The position numbers and the translations under genes are program-made. Of a stretch of DNA of 64,000 nucleotides, positions 9,538 to 18,600 are shown piece by piece. The DNA is from Cytophagales bacterium UBA2561 (lineage in GTDB: Bacteria > Bacteroidota > Bacteroidia > Cytophagales > Thermoflexibacteraceae), in the NCBI GenBank assembly GCA_002340355.1, contig DDLX01000017.1:358092-422091 (forward strand), in the 5' to 3' direction. Under the pieces are notes generated by a model, which saw nothing but the letters and a program-made list of their open reading frames with translations, searched no databases and had not been told where the DNA came from. Every line of letters begins with the position of its first letter. Within the stretch, counting starts at the first letter, position 1.

Positions 9538-9563
9538 TTTAAAATATTGATTATCAAAATATT

Positions 9564-12380
9564 TTATCGACTCAAATACAAATTTCGTTTGGAATAAACA
9601 TCCAAGAAAAACTCATCATGAAGGTCTTCGATAAAATAAATTCCTTCCCCAGTAGATTTCATTTCAGGACCCAATTGCTTATTGACGTTCGGGAATTTCT
9701 CAAATGAAAAGACAGGGATTTTTATCGCATAACCTTCCTTGACAGGCTTAAAATCAAAATCCGTTACTTTTTTGTCGCCCAACATTACTTTTACCGCATA
9801 ATTAACGTAAGGTTCTTGGTAGGCTTTACAAATAAACGGTACAGTTCGAGAGGCTCTTGGATTAGCTTCGATAATGTAAACTTTTTCGTCTTTTATTGCA
9901 AACTGAATATTTATCAAACCAACCGTATTCAATGCCACCGCAATTTTTTTAGTGTATTCTTCGATTTGCTGAATAACTTTTTCACTCAAATCAAAGGTTG
10001 GTAAAACCGCATACGAATCTCCTGAGTGAATCCCCGCAGGTTCGATATGTTCCATAATACCAATGATATACGTATTTTCACCATCACAAATTGCATCGGC
10101 TTCGGCTTCTACAGCATTCTCCAAGAAATGGTCAAGCAAGACCTTATTTTGTGGGTCTCGACTCAATAAGTTTACGACGTGTTCTTCTAATTCTTCTTCG
10201 TTAATGACAATTTTCATATCCTGACCACCCAAGACATACGAAGGTCGAACCAACATCGGAAAACTGATTTTCTTAGCTAATTCTAATGCCTGCTCTGCAT
10301 CTTCGATTACGCCATATTTTGGATAAGGGATACCGTTTTCTTTCAACAAATCTGAGAACTTACCTCTATCTTCAGCCAAATCAAGGCTTTCGAAAGATGT
10401 TCCCAAAATTTTGATACCGTATCTAGTTAATTTTTCAGCTAGTTTCAAGGCAGTTTGTCCACCTAACTGTACAATAACTCCTTCGGGTTTTTCATGCTCA
10501 ATAATTTCATAAATATGCTCCCAAAAAACAGGCTCAAAATACAATTTATCGGCAATGTCAAAATCTGTCGAAACTGTTTCAGGGTTACAATTAATCATAA
10601 TTGTTTCATAACCCGCTTCCTTGGCTGCCAAAATACCATGCACACAAGAATAGTCAAATTCAATACCTTGTCCAATTCGGTTGGGTCCCGAACCTAAAAC
10701 TAAAATTTTCTTTTTATCACTTGAAACTGATTCATTTTCAGTATCATAAGCTGAATAGTAATACGGAGTTTTGGCTTCAAATTCGGCGGCACAGGTATCT
10801 ACTAATTTCCATACCCGATTGATACCTAAATCTTTACGCTTTTGGTAAACTTCACTTTCCAAGCAACGTAATAGATGAGCAATTTGGCGGTCAGCATAAC
10901 CTTTTTGTTTCGAGATTTGAAGTAAATTTTCAGGAACATTACCAATATGGTATTTTTCAATTTGTCGCTCTAACTTAACCAATTCTTCGATTTGATATAA
11001 AAACCATTTATCAATTTTGGTCAGTTTCTGAATCGTGGAAAAGGCAATCCCTAACTTAAACGCATCATAAATTCGGAATAACCTATCCCAACGTGGATGC
11101 TCCAAATGTTCCAAAATTTCCTTCTGATTTGTCCATTCTTTAGCATCTGCTCCGAGTCCATTTCGTTGAATTTCTAGCGATTGACAAGCTTTTTGGAGAG
11201 CTTCTTGAAAATTCCGACCAATTCCCATCGCCTCACCAACAGACTTCATTTGTAATCCAAGACGGTCATCCGCCCCTGGGAATTTTGCAAAATTCCAACG
11301 AGGAATTTTTACAATGACATAATCTAAAGTTGGTTCAAAAAATGCTGATGTATTCTTAGTAATTTGATTTTCTAACTCATCCAAATTATATCCAATAGCT
11401 AATTTGGCAGCAATTTTGGCAATCGGATATCCTGTAGCTTTAGAAGCCAATGCCGAAGAACGAGACACCCTTGGATTAATTTCAATACCAACAATATCAT
11501 CATTATCAGGATTTACGGCAAATTGAACATTACAACCACCTGCAAAATCACCAATCGAATTCATCATCAAAATCGCCAAATCACGCATCTTCTGATAAAC
11601 CGTATCAGGCAAAGTCATCGCGGGTGCAACCGTTACCGAATCTCCCGTATGAACTCCCATCGGGTCGAAATTTTCAATCGAACAAATGATAATGACATTT
11701 CCTGCACTATCTCGTAATAGTTCTAATTCAAATTCTTTCCATCCTAAAATGCTTTGCTCAATTAAAACCTCATGAACAGGTGAAAAGTGCAAGCCTCGTG
11801 TTAGGGCTTTTTCAAAATCTTCGGGCTTTTCGACAAAACCACCACCAGAACCACCCAACGTAAACGAAGGTCGAATAACTAACGGAAAACCAATTTCTTG
11901 AGCAATTTCCTTACCTTCTAAAAAAGAACGTGCCGTTCGTCCTTTACAAACATTCACGTCAATTTCAAGCATTTTATGACGGAAAGCTTCACGGTCTTCA
12001 GTAATCTCAATGGCATCAATATTAACCCCAATCAGACGAACATTATATTTTTTCCAGATTCCCGCTTTTTCGCAATCTATTGCCAAATTGAGAGCTGTTT
12101 GTCCACCCATTGTTGGTAAGACGGCATCAATTTGGGGGTGTTCTTCCAAAATTTGAATAATCGAACGCCGAGTCAGAGGCTTTAAATAAATGTGGTCAGC
12201 CGTGACAGGGTCAGTCATGATTGTCGCTGGATTAGAGTTAATCAGCGTAACTTCAATTCCTTCTTCACGCAACGAACGTGCCGCTTGCGACCCCGAATAA
12301 TCAAATTCGCACGCTTGCCCGATAATAATGGGTCCACTTCCAATAATCAAGATGGATTGGATACTGTTGTTCTTCGGCAT
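9564..12380 (-). CDS. carB: Carbamoyl-phosphate synthase large subunit
   Basis: CarB, 938 aa: makes carbamoyl phosphate from bicarbonate, ammonia from the CarA glutaminase and two ATP, for pyrimidines and arginine. Two homologous ATP-grasp halves are visible: the first starts at ILIIGSGPIIIGQACEFDYSG, the second at ILVLGSGPNRIGQGIEFDYS. Each has its GGSGGG/GGQDM lid and the FEINPR-type metal ligands (IEINPRVSRSS; IIEANPRASRT). It ends soon after KLGPEMKSTGEGIYF, so the C-terminal MGS-like allosteric domain found in the 1073-aa E. coli enzyme is missing, as far as I recall a common state in this phylum. The start at 12380 gives MPKNNSIQ just ahead of the first strand; the 27 upstream codons are unconserved. 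No carA neighbour. Confidence 0.95.
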   Translation of the reverse strand: MPKNNSIQSILIIGSGPIIIGQACEFDYSGSQAARSLREEGIEVTLINSNPATIMTDPVTADHIYLKPLTRRSIIQILEEHPQIDAVLPTMGGQTALNLAIDCEKAGIWKKYNVRLIGVNIDAIEITEDREAFRHKMLEIDVNVCKGRTARSFLEGKEIAQEIGFPLVIRPSFTLGGSGGGFVEKPEDFEKALTRGLHFSPVHEVLIEQSILGWKEFELELLRDSAGNVIIICSIENFDPMGVHTGDSVTVAPAMTLPDTVYQKMRDLAILMMNSIGDFAGGCNVQFAVNPDNDDIVGIEINPRVSRSSALASKATGYPIAKIAAKLAIGYNLDELENQITKNTSAFFEPTLDYVIVKIPRWNFAKFPGADDRLGLQMKSVGEAMGIGRNFQEALQKACQSLEIQRNGLGADAKEWTNQKEILEHLEHPRWDRLFRIYDAFKLGIAFSTIQKLTKIDKWFLYQIEELVKLERQIEKYHIGNVPENLLQISKQKGYADRQIAHLLRCLESEVYQKRKDLGINRVWKLVDTCAAEFEAKTPYYYSAYDTENESVSSDKKKILVLGSGPNRIGQGIEFDYSCVHGILAAKEAGYETIMINCNPETVSTDFDIADKLYFEPVFWEHIYEIIEHEKPEGVIVQLGGQTALKLAEKLTRYGIKILGTSFESLDLAEDRGKFSDLLKENGIPYPKYGVIEDAEQALELAKKISFPMLVRPSYVLGGQDMKIVINEEELEEHVVNLLSRDPQNKVLLDHFLENAVEAEADAICDGENTYIIGIMEHIEPAGIHSGDSYAVLPTFDLSEKVIQQIEEYTKKIAVALNTVGLINIQFAIKDEKVYIIEANPRASRTVPFICKAYQEPYVNYAVKVMLGDKKVTDFDFKPVKEGYAIKIPVFSFEKFPNVNKQLGPEMKSTGEGIYFIEDLHDEFFLDVYSKRNLYLSR

Positions 12381-12642
12381 AATTTCGAATTTCCTAAGAC
12401 TAAGTTCTGCTAAAATTTTCAACAAAATTAGGGGATAAAGTCTAAATAAGCCAAATTCCAAACCTTGAATAAAGTTTCCAAACCAAAATAGCTCCCTTAA
12501 ATGAAATTATTTAGTGCTTAAAAATAGTGATACTTTTCGTTCTTGTTGATATTTTAACTGAGTGAATTCTATAAAAACCATTGACTCATTATCAATAAGT
12601 TAGAAATTTGATAGGGAACATCTATTTTTTCTATTCAATCCC

Positions 12643-12672
12643 TTGTCTTGTTTCTAAAAAGTCGTACCTTTG
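12643..12672 (+). promoter_or_regulatory. Promoter of the rplB-rpsS-rplV-rpsC unit
   Basis: TTG at 12643-12645 and TACCTTTG at 12665-12672 with 19 nt between, matching the Bacteroidota consensus very well. It shows that this ribosomal cluster is transcribed on its own and not read through from other S10-operon genes. Confidence 0.8.
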
Positions 12673-12833
12673 CCACTCGAAATTTTGCACAGTTCAGTTT
12701 TTGAAGAGTTTTCTACAAATTTTTAACGAAACGGTGTAAAGTAGTAAATCGTTGCAAGCTCGGAGATCAGTCTTTTTTGGAATTGATTTCAAGAAAAATT
12801 GCTGATACCGAATTTGCTAAATACTAACGTAAA
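12673..12833 (+). promoter_or_regulatory. Long 5' leader of rplB
   Basis: About 155 nt separate the predicted transcription start from the rplB ATG, with no open frame. It could hold an autoregulatory ribosomal-protein binding site, but I could not draw a convincing structure. The rest of the gap back to carB (12381-12642) shows nothing recognisable. Confidence 0.35.
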
Positions 12834-13670
12834 ATGGCAGTAAAAAAATTAAAACCGACAACGCCCAGTCAGCGTTTTCGGATTGCGCCGACGTTTACCG
12901 AAATCACGACTGATAAACCTGAAAAATCACTCCTCGCTCCTCTGAAACGTACAGGTGGACGAAACAGCGCAGGACGAATGACGGTTCGGCAACGTGGCGG
13001 TGGACACAAAAGACGCTACCGAATCATTGACTTTAAACGTGATAAGCACGGTGTTGCGGGTGTGGTAAAGACCGTTGAGTACGACCCCAACCGTACAGCT
13101 CGTATTTCTTTAGTAGAGTACGATGATGGCGAAAAACGCTACATTATTGCACCTGAAGGCATCCAAGTAGGACAAAAAATCCACGCAGGATCAGGTGTAG
13201 CTCCAGAAGTAGGAAATTCCCTCCCAATGGCAGAAATTCCACTTGGTACAATCATTCATAATATTGAGTTACGCCCAGGCAAGGGAGCAAGTCTTGCTCG
13301 AAGTGCAGGGTCTTATGCTCAGTTAGTAGCTCGTGAAGATAAATACGCTTCCTTGAAATTACCTTCAGGAGAATTACGGATGGTCTTGGCGAAATGTTAT
13401 GCTACGATTGGTTCAGTATCGAATGCCGACCACATGAACGAGCAAGTCGGGAAAGCAGGTCGAAATCGTTGGAAAGGTAAGCGACCTCGTGTCCGAGGTG
13501 TAGCTATGAACCCTGTTGATCACCCAATGGGTGGTGGTGAAGGACGTGCGTCAGGTGGGCATCCACGTTCACGTACAGGACTTTATGCGAAAGGTCAGAA
13601 AACTCGTAAGAAGAACAAATACTCTGACCGTTTGATTGTATCTCGACGAAAAACCAAAAAGAAAAAATAG
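12834..13670 (+). CDS. rplB: 50S ribosomal protein L2
   Basis: L2, 278 aa, close to the usual 273-276. It binds 23S rRNA near the peptidyl transferase centre and helps join the subunits. Family landmarks are clear: GRNSAGRMTVRQRGGGHKRRYR in the OB-fold half, the SAGSYAQLVAREDKYASLKLPSGE segment, and the C-terminal RGVAMNPVDHPMGGGEGRASGG stretch that contains the functionally critical His. First gene of a four-gene unit; rpsS follows after 4 bp. The genes normally before it (rpsJ, rplC, rplD, rplW) are absent. Confidence 0.98.
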   Translation: MAVKKLKPTTPSQRFRIAPTFTEITTDKPEKSLLAPLKRTGGRNSAGRMTVRQRGGGHKRRYRIIDFKRDKHGVAGVVKTVEYDPNRTARISLVEYDDGEKRYIIAPEGIQVGQKIHAGSGVAPEVGNSLPMAEIPLGTIIHNIELRPGKGASLARSAGSYAQLVAREDKYASLKLPSGELRMVLAKCYATIGSVSNADHMNEQVGKAGRNRWKGKRPRVRGVAMNPVDHPMGGGEGRASGGHPRSRTGLYAKGQKTRKKNKYSDRLIVSRRKTKKKK

Positions 13671-13674
13671 GTAA

Positions 13675-13953
13675 ATGGCACGTTCATTAAAAAAAGGACC
13701 TTATATTGATTATCGCCTCCAGAAAAAAGTGGATGCGATGCAAGAATCAGGCAAGAAATCAGTCATCAAAACATGGTCAAGACGTTCGATGATTTCACCC
13801 GATTTTATTGGTTTTACGTTTGCCGTTCATAATGGCAATAAATTTATCCCTGTTTATATCACCGAAAATATGGTTGGGCATAAACTGGGCGAATTTGCAC
13901 CCACACGCACCTTCAAAGGACACATCGCCAAAAAAGACAAGAAAAAACGGTAA
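13675..13953 (+). CDS. rpsS: 30S ribosomal protein S19
   Basis: S19, 92 aa, standard length, binds 16S rRNA in the head of the small subunit. Diagnostic segments: MARSLKKGPYID at the start, IKTWSRRSMISPDFIG, and MVGHKLGEFAPTRTF near the end. Its stop codon overlaps the rplV start by one base, indicating translational coupling. Confidence 0.98.
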   Translation: MARSLKKGPYIDYRLQKKVDAMQESGKKSVIKTWSRRSMISPDFIGFTFAVHNGNKFIPVYITENMVGHKLGEFAPTRTFKGHIAKKDKKKR

Positions 13954-14408
13954 TGGAAACAGTAGAAGCAGTAGCTAAACTTAAAAATATTCCCACACCT
14001 CCCCGTAAGATGCGCTTGGTCGCAAATATGATTCGGGGCAAGAAAGTAACAACTGCCTTGAGTATTCTCAAGTTTGAGCCAAAAGTTGGCGCCTCTTATC
14101 TTGAGACTTTATTACTTTCGGCGGTAGCAAACTGGGAGCAGAAAAACGAAGATACAGACATTGAGAATGTCGAATTATATGTTAAGACGATTTATGTAGA
14201 TGGTGGACGAATGTTGAAACGTTTACGTCCAGCCCCACAAGGACGAGCGCACCGTATCCGTAAACGTTCAAATCATGTTACGATTGTTGTTGATGTTTTG
14301 CCTGATCCTGAAGCACAAGTCTTGGAAGCAATGGAAGGACTGATGCAGGAAGTTGAAGGGCAAGCAGAAACAGCACAAACTGAAACGCAAACCGAAGCAA
14401 CTGAATAA
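13953..14408 (+). CDS. rplV: 50S ribosomal protein L22 with acidic tail
   Basis: L22, 151 aa. The core (about 1-115) is normal: IPTPPRKMRLVANMIRGK, then the beta-hairpin that lines the exit tunnel (YVDGGRMLKRLRPAPQGRA) and RIRKRSNHVTIVV. Typical L22 ends near 110-115 aa, so about 35 residues are extra: a Glu/Gln/Thr-rich acidic tail ending ETQTEATE. The tail is low complexity and likely disordered. Start overlaps the rpsS stop. Confidence 0.97.
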   Translation: METVEAVAKLKNIPTPPRKMRLVANMIRGKKVTTALSILKFEPKVGASYLETLLLSAVANWEQKNEDTDIENVELYVKTIYVDGGRMLKRLRPAPQGRAHRIRKRSNHVTIVVDVLPDPEAQVLEAMEGLMQEVEGQAETAQTETQTEATE

Positions 14409-14412
14409 ATGG

Positions 14413-14436
14413 TCATCACCGAACCCTGAGTGATGA
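14413..14436 (+). other. Hairpin between rplV and rpsC
   Basis: TCATCAC (14413-14419) is a perfect inverted repeat of GTGATGA (14430-14436) with a 10-nt loop, in the 89-nt gap between the rplV stop and the rpsC start. No T run follows, so it is not a terminator; it may be a processing or translational control element. Confidence 0.5.
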
Positions 14437-14497
14437 TTTGGGCTTTCTAATCAGTAGAAGAATCAGAGGCAGGCTTCGGATAAAGCGAAAAAAAATT

Positions 14498-15301
14498 ATG
14501 GGACAAAAAGTTAACCCTGTTGGATTAAGATTAGGTATCGTTAAAGGTTGGGAATCAAACTGGTATGGCGGAAAAGATTTTTCGGATAAACTCGTAGAAG
14601 ACGAAAAAATTCGAAAGTATCTTTATGCTCGGATTCCTAAAGGTGGTATCTCAAAAATTATCATTGAACGCACACTAAAGCGTATTACTGTAACGATTAA
14701 CACAGCTCGTCCAGGTGTAGTTATCGGAAAAGGTGGCGCAGAAGTAGATAAAGTCAAAGAAGAGTTGAAAAAACTCACCAAAAAAGATGTTCAAATCAAT
14801 ATTTATGAGATTAAACGTCCTGAGTTAGATGCTCAGTTGGTGGGTCAGATGGTAGCACAACAGTTAGAAAATCGAATTTCTTATCGCCGTGCGATGAAGC
14901 AAGCGATTAGCAATGCGGTTCGAGTAGGTGCAAAAGGTATCAAAGTAAAGTTAGGTGGTCGATTAGGTGGTGCTGAAATGGCACGTTCAGAAATGTATAA
15001 GGAAGGACGTATTCCATTGCATACACTTCGAGCGGACATTGATTATGCTATTGTTGAAGCTCAAACAATTTACGGAAAAATCGGAATTAAAGTCTGGATT
15101 TTCAAAGGTGAATTGTATGGTAAACAAGACTTATCGCCATTAGCTGGATTAGATAAACGAAGCGGTTCTGGAAATGACGATAATCGTGGTGGCGGTCGCC
15201 GTAGAAAACGTGGCGGTGGCAGAGGTGGTAATCGTGGTGGTAGAGGCGGTAATCGTGGTGGAAACCGTGGCGGAAATCGTGGCGGTGGTAATCGCTCATA
15301 A
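14498..15301 (+). CDS. rpsC: 30S ribosomal protein S3 with RGG-like tail
   Basis: S3, 267 aa; binds 16S rRNA near the mRNA entry channel. The start is set at MGQKVNPVGLRLG, the invariant S3 N terminus; 20 further upstream codons are an unconserved Arg-rich read-through of the gap. The KH domain includes GVVIGKGGAEVDKVKEEL, and the C-terminal domain ends around IKVWIFKGELYGKQ. Beyond the usual end (about residue 215) lies a roughly 45-residue tail of Arg, Gly and Asn repeats (RGGNRGG units), resembling eukaryotic RGG boxes. rplP, rpmC and the rest of the S10/spc order do not follow; a terminator does. Confidence 0.97.
   Translation: MGQKVNPVGLRLGIVKGWESNWYGGKDFSDKLVEDEKIRKYLYARIPKGGISKIIIERTLKRITVTINTARPGVVIGKGGAEVDKVKEELKKLTKKDVQINIYEIKRPELDAQLVGQMVAQQLENRISYRRAMKQAISNAVRVGAKGIKVKLGGRLGGAEMARSEMYKEGRIPLHTLRADIDYAIVEAQTIYGKIGIKVWIFKGELYGKQDLSPLAGLDKRSGSGNDDNRGGGRRRKRGGGRGGNRGGRGGNRGGNRGGNRGGGNRS
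15179..15299 (+). repeat. GGTGGTAATCGT-type simple repeat in rpsC
   Basis: Direct short repeats built from variants of CGTGG(T/C)GG(T/A)AATCG encode the RGG/NRGG tail of S3. The tract is G-rich compared with its AT-rich surroundings and could change length by slippage in steps of three bases. Confidence 0.8.
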
Positions 15302-15386
15302 ATTTTTAAATGAGTTTTTATCTGTTCTACAAAACAATACTTTCTTGGAAAATAATCTTGGGAGTAACCTCAAAAATGTAGCAGTG

Positions 15387-15424
15387 AGTGGTAGTACAAT
15401 CTTATGTGCTACCACTTTTTTTAT
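15387..15424 (+). terminator. Rho-independent terminator after rpsC
   Basis: AGTGGTAGTACA (15387-15398) pairs with TGTGCTACCACT (15405-15416), one G-T wobble, 6-nt loop, followed by eight or so T residues. Ends the ribosomal unit. The remaining sequence up to 15691 holds no gene that I can support. Confidence 0.88.
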
Positions 15425-15691
15425 TTTGTACCGTTCTTAGTTTTGTAAAGATCTACCTCAGAAACCCACTTGTTTCTTGAACCGAAAGAAAAAAAAGGCA
15501 GTTTTTATGGAAACTTTCAAAAAATAACATCTCATAAAAAAAGGTACATTTAGAACTTTATCATATTTCCAAAGTCCTAAAAAAGCTACTTCTCTTCCTA
15601 AAATTTCAATGAATTTTAGTACAACGTTCAATTTGTTTTCAGGATAATTGAGTATTTTTACCACTTAAAACCATTAAATCGTATTCGAATT

Positions 15692-18600
15692 ATGAAATAT
15701 AAATGGGCATCTTTATTCATTTTTTCACTTTTTACGGCATTTTTCTTGAGTTTTATAGCTTGGGGACAAACCGTTCAGATTCCTGAAAAAATACAATTTG
15801 CAGATCTTGAATTGGAATTAGACACTGAAGCACAAAACATCATTGGGCAAAAAACAAAATATTTGACTAGTAACTTTTTGCGTTACCAAAAATATCAAGA
15901 ACATGGACGTTTGTATTTTCCGTTTATTGAAACAGCATTACAAGATCACAATGTTCCTGATGATTTCAAGTATTTACTTTTTTTAGAATCTACTCATCTG
16001 TCTCATAATGTCTTAGATGGTTTAATGCGTCCTGATTCTAAAGGATTTTGGCAAATGAGAACCAACGAAGCCAAAGTTATGCAACTAACCATTAACGAAG
16101 ACATTGATGAACGAAATCATATTATTTTGTCCTCGAATGCTTTAGCAAAATTTTTTGCAGAAAATAATGAGTTATTAGACAATTGGGTACATACATTATT
16201 AACTAAAGAACTGGGTTTCACACAAACAGGTGAGGTAATTGATAAATCCTTAGCAGGAAAAAAGACAATGATTATTACCAAAGATACACACGTTTATATT
16301 TTGAGTTTTTTAGCTCATTACATTACATTCAAAGACAAAATTAATCCTGACCCAAAAAGTGTAAAATTATTAGTTTATCAAGAAGATGCGAATCAAAAAG
16401 TACAAGAAGTTTCTCAAAAATTTGCCTTAACTGAAAGTGTTTCCGACTTCAATCCTTGGGATATTAACCCCGATGAAGCCCTATCTAAACCTTACCTTGT
16501 TTTAATACCTGTTTTGCCTGATGAAGAAGCTAAAGTAAAAACAATTTTGGGTGATAAACTCATTGAAAATAAGCCAAAAAATGAATCAGACAATTCTGAT
16601 GAAAATGCTGAAGAAAAAAGTATAAATGAGGAAATACATGACGCTGAAAATACAGCGAAAGAGGAGGATAATACAGGCAAAAAATCAGAAGTACATGAAG
16701 ATATAAGAGCCAAAAACAAAGAGATTGTTGAAGAAACCACCGAAGGCAGTAGTGAACCTATTGAAATTATTCAACCTATGGGAGACTTTCCTGTTTTGAA
16801 AAATCAATCAACTAAAGAAATCAATGGAAAGACCTACGTTTTTGTAGAAGCAAATGGAATTTCAGCCATGATTGCTCAAGCTGATCAAACAGCTACAGAT
16901 TTAGCCAAAGCAAGCGGACTAACTGAAGAGAAATTCATGAAATACAATGAGATTTCTTCAAAGGATTTACAGACTGGAATAGTATATTATCTGAACAAAA
17001 AAAATAAAACCGCAGGTACAAAAACACACCTTTTGCAAGAATCGGAAGATTTGACAGATGTATCACAAATGTATGGAATTCGTAAATCTAATTTATTGAC
17101 TTACAATATTTTGAGTGATAAACCAAAGTTCATCAAATACCACCAAATTGTGGATGGGGAAACCGAAATTATGGGAGAGTCGGTTGTGGAAGACGATTCT
17201 ATTTTTGTCGGTGGAAGAGTCTTAAATTTACAAGTCAAACTCACAGGAAAAGCTCAATTTAAGTTTCTTCGAAGAATCAAAAAAACTCCTGTCTTAACTG
17301 AAAAACTGGAAATTTTGAATCCAACAACAGATGCACCAATTCTGAAAGTGGAAGGTTTGGAAAATACAGCTCATGTTGTTTTTGACTCAGAAGGTTCAGA
17401 AAGTATTTCGGAAGCAGATGAAAATATAGATAACACCGTATCAGGTAGTGATTCGAAGGAAAACACCGAAGAAAGTAGTGCCAAAGACGAAAACTTAGAG
17501 ACAAAAGAACCTTCAAGAAAGACCACTACTTACCAAAAAATGCCGATTACTTCAGATTATTACATTGCTCGTCCGAATGATTCTTGGAGTGTTATTGCTT
17601 ATGTTTTTAGCATTCCTTTGAAGGATTTATATTTATGGAATGGTTCAAATGCCCAAACGACACTTTATGTAAAACAAAAAGTGCGAATTACTCAGCCTCC
17701 TGCCATGCCCAAACCTGATGTACATATTGTAACTAAAGGCGAGACAGTGAGCTCTATTGCACAGCGTTATGGCATGAACCAAGAGGACTTAGTCAGACGT
17801 AATATGCTCTTAACCAAAAAATTACCGATTGGTTGTAAGTTATATTTATCTGAGCCAAAACCTGCTCAGGGATGGCATACCGTTAAGCCTAAAGAAACAC
17901 TTTTTAGTATTGCTCGTCTATATGGCATTTCTTTTAGAGACCTCCTTGACTGGAATAATATGACTCTAAAAAGCAAGATCTACAAGGGTTCAAAATTAGC
18001 TCTGGAATCAGGTTTAATAAATGGTAAAAAATCAGAAAATGTGACTCAATCTTCCTCGAATCCAGTCGAAAATACGGCTCAGAGTTCAGAGGCTACAGGC
18101 AATAATGGTTTCTCGGAAAGTACAATTTCAGAAGCTACAGCTTCGTTAATTAGTCCTATACAAACAGGGATGCCTGATATTCCAGACCCAGCAACTCTGA
18201 CCATGCAAATTACCAGTAAAAAGAACCCAGATATTAACGAAGATAATCCTGAAACTCCTGCTGAAGATCCTAATATTTACATTGTCAAAAACGACACAGA
18301 AAATATCTATGAAATTTCAGGAACCACAGGAGTAAGTACTTCTGATTTAAAAAAATGGAATAACTTACCTTCGGGGACAATGGATTTACCAAAAGATACA
18401 AAATTACGTATTACTTCACCCGAATCAACTGAGTCTGTGCAAGATACGCCTCAACCCGAAGAGATACCTAGTTCAACAGAGGAGAACCAAGTAAGTGATG
18501 CTTCTGAAAGCACATTAAAAAATACTAAAAATCAAGAAGTTACACCTGATACTACAGAGCAATCCACTGAGAACACTGAAAGTACAATTGTTATCCCTAC

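Noticed and set aside
6968..9563. tRNA-Gln as an integration site with a repeated 3' end (att site) bounding the ATPase pair
   Set aside because: No second copy of the tRNA 3' end (around TTCGAGCCCTAG) was found beyond the pair, and there is no integrase. The pair may be accessory, but not as a simple tRNA-integrated island.
12834..15301. Horizontal transfer of the ribosomal gene block
   Set aside because: Although more G+C-rich than its surroundings, this is expected for highly expressed ribosomal genes; protein features are ordinary for the phylum.
15102..15440. Long frames on both strands across the 3' part of rpsC
   Set aside because: They arise from the G-rich repeat encoding the RGG tail; they have simple-repeat composition (His/Asp/Tyr or Val/Ala/Glu) and no other support.
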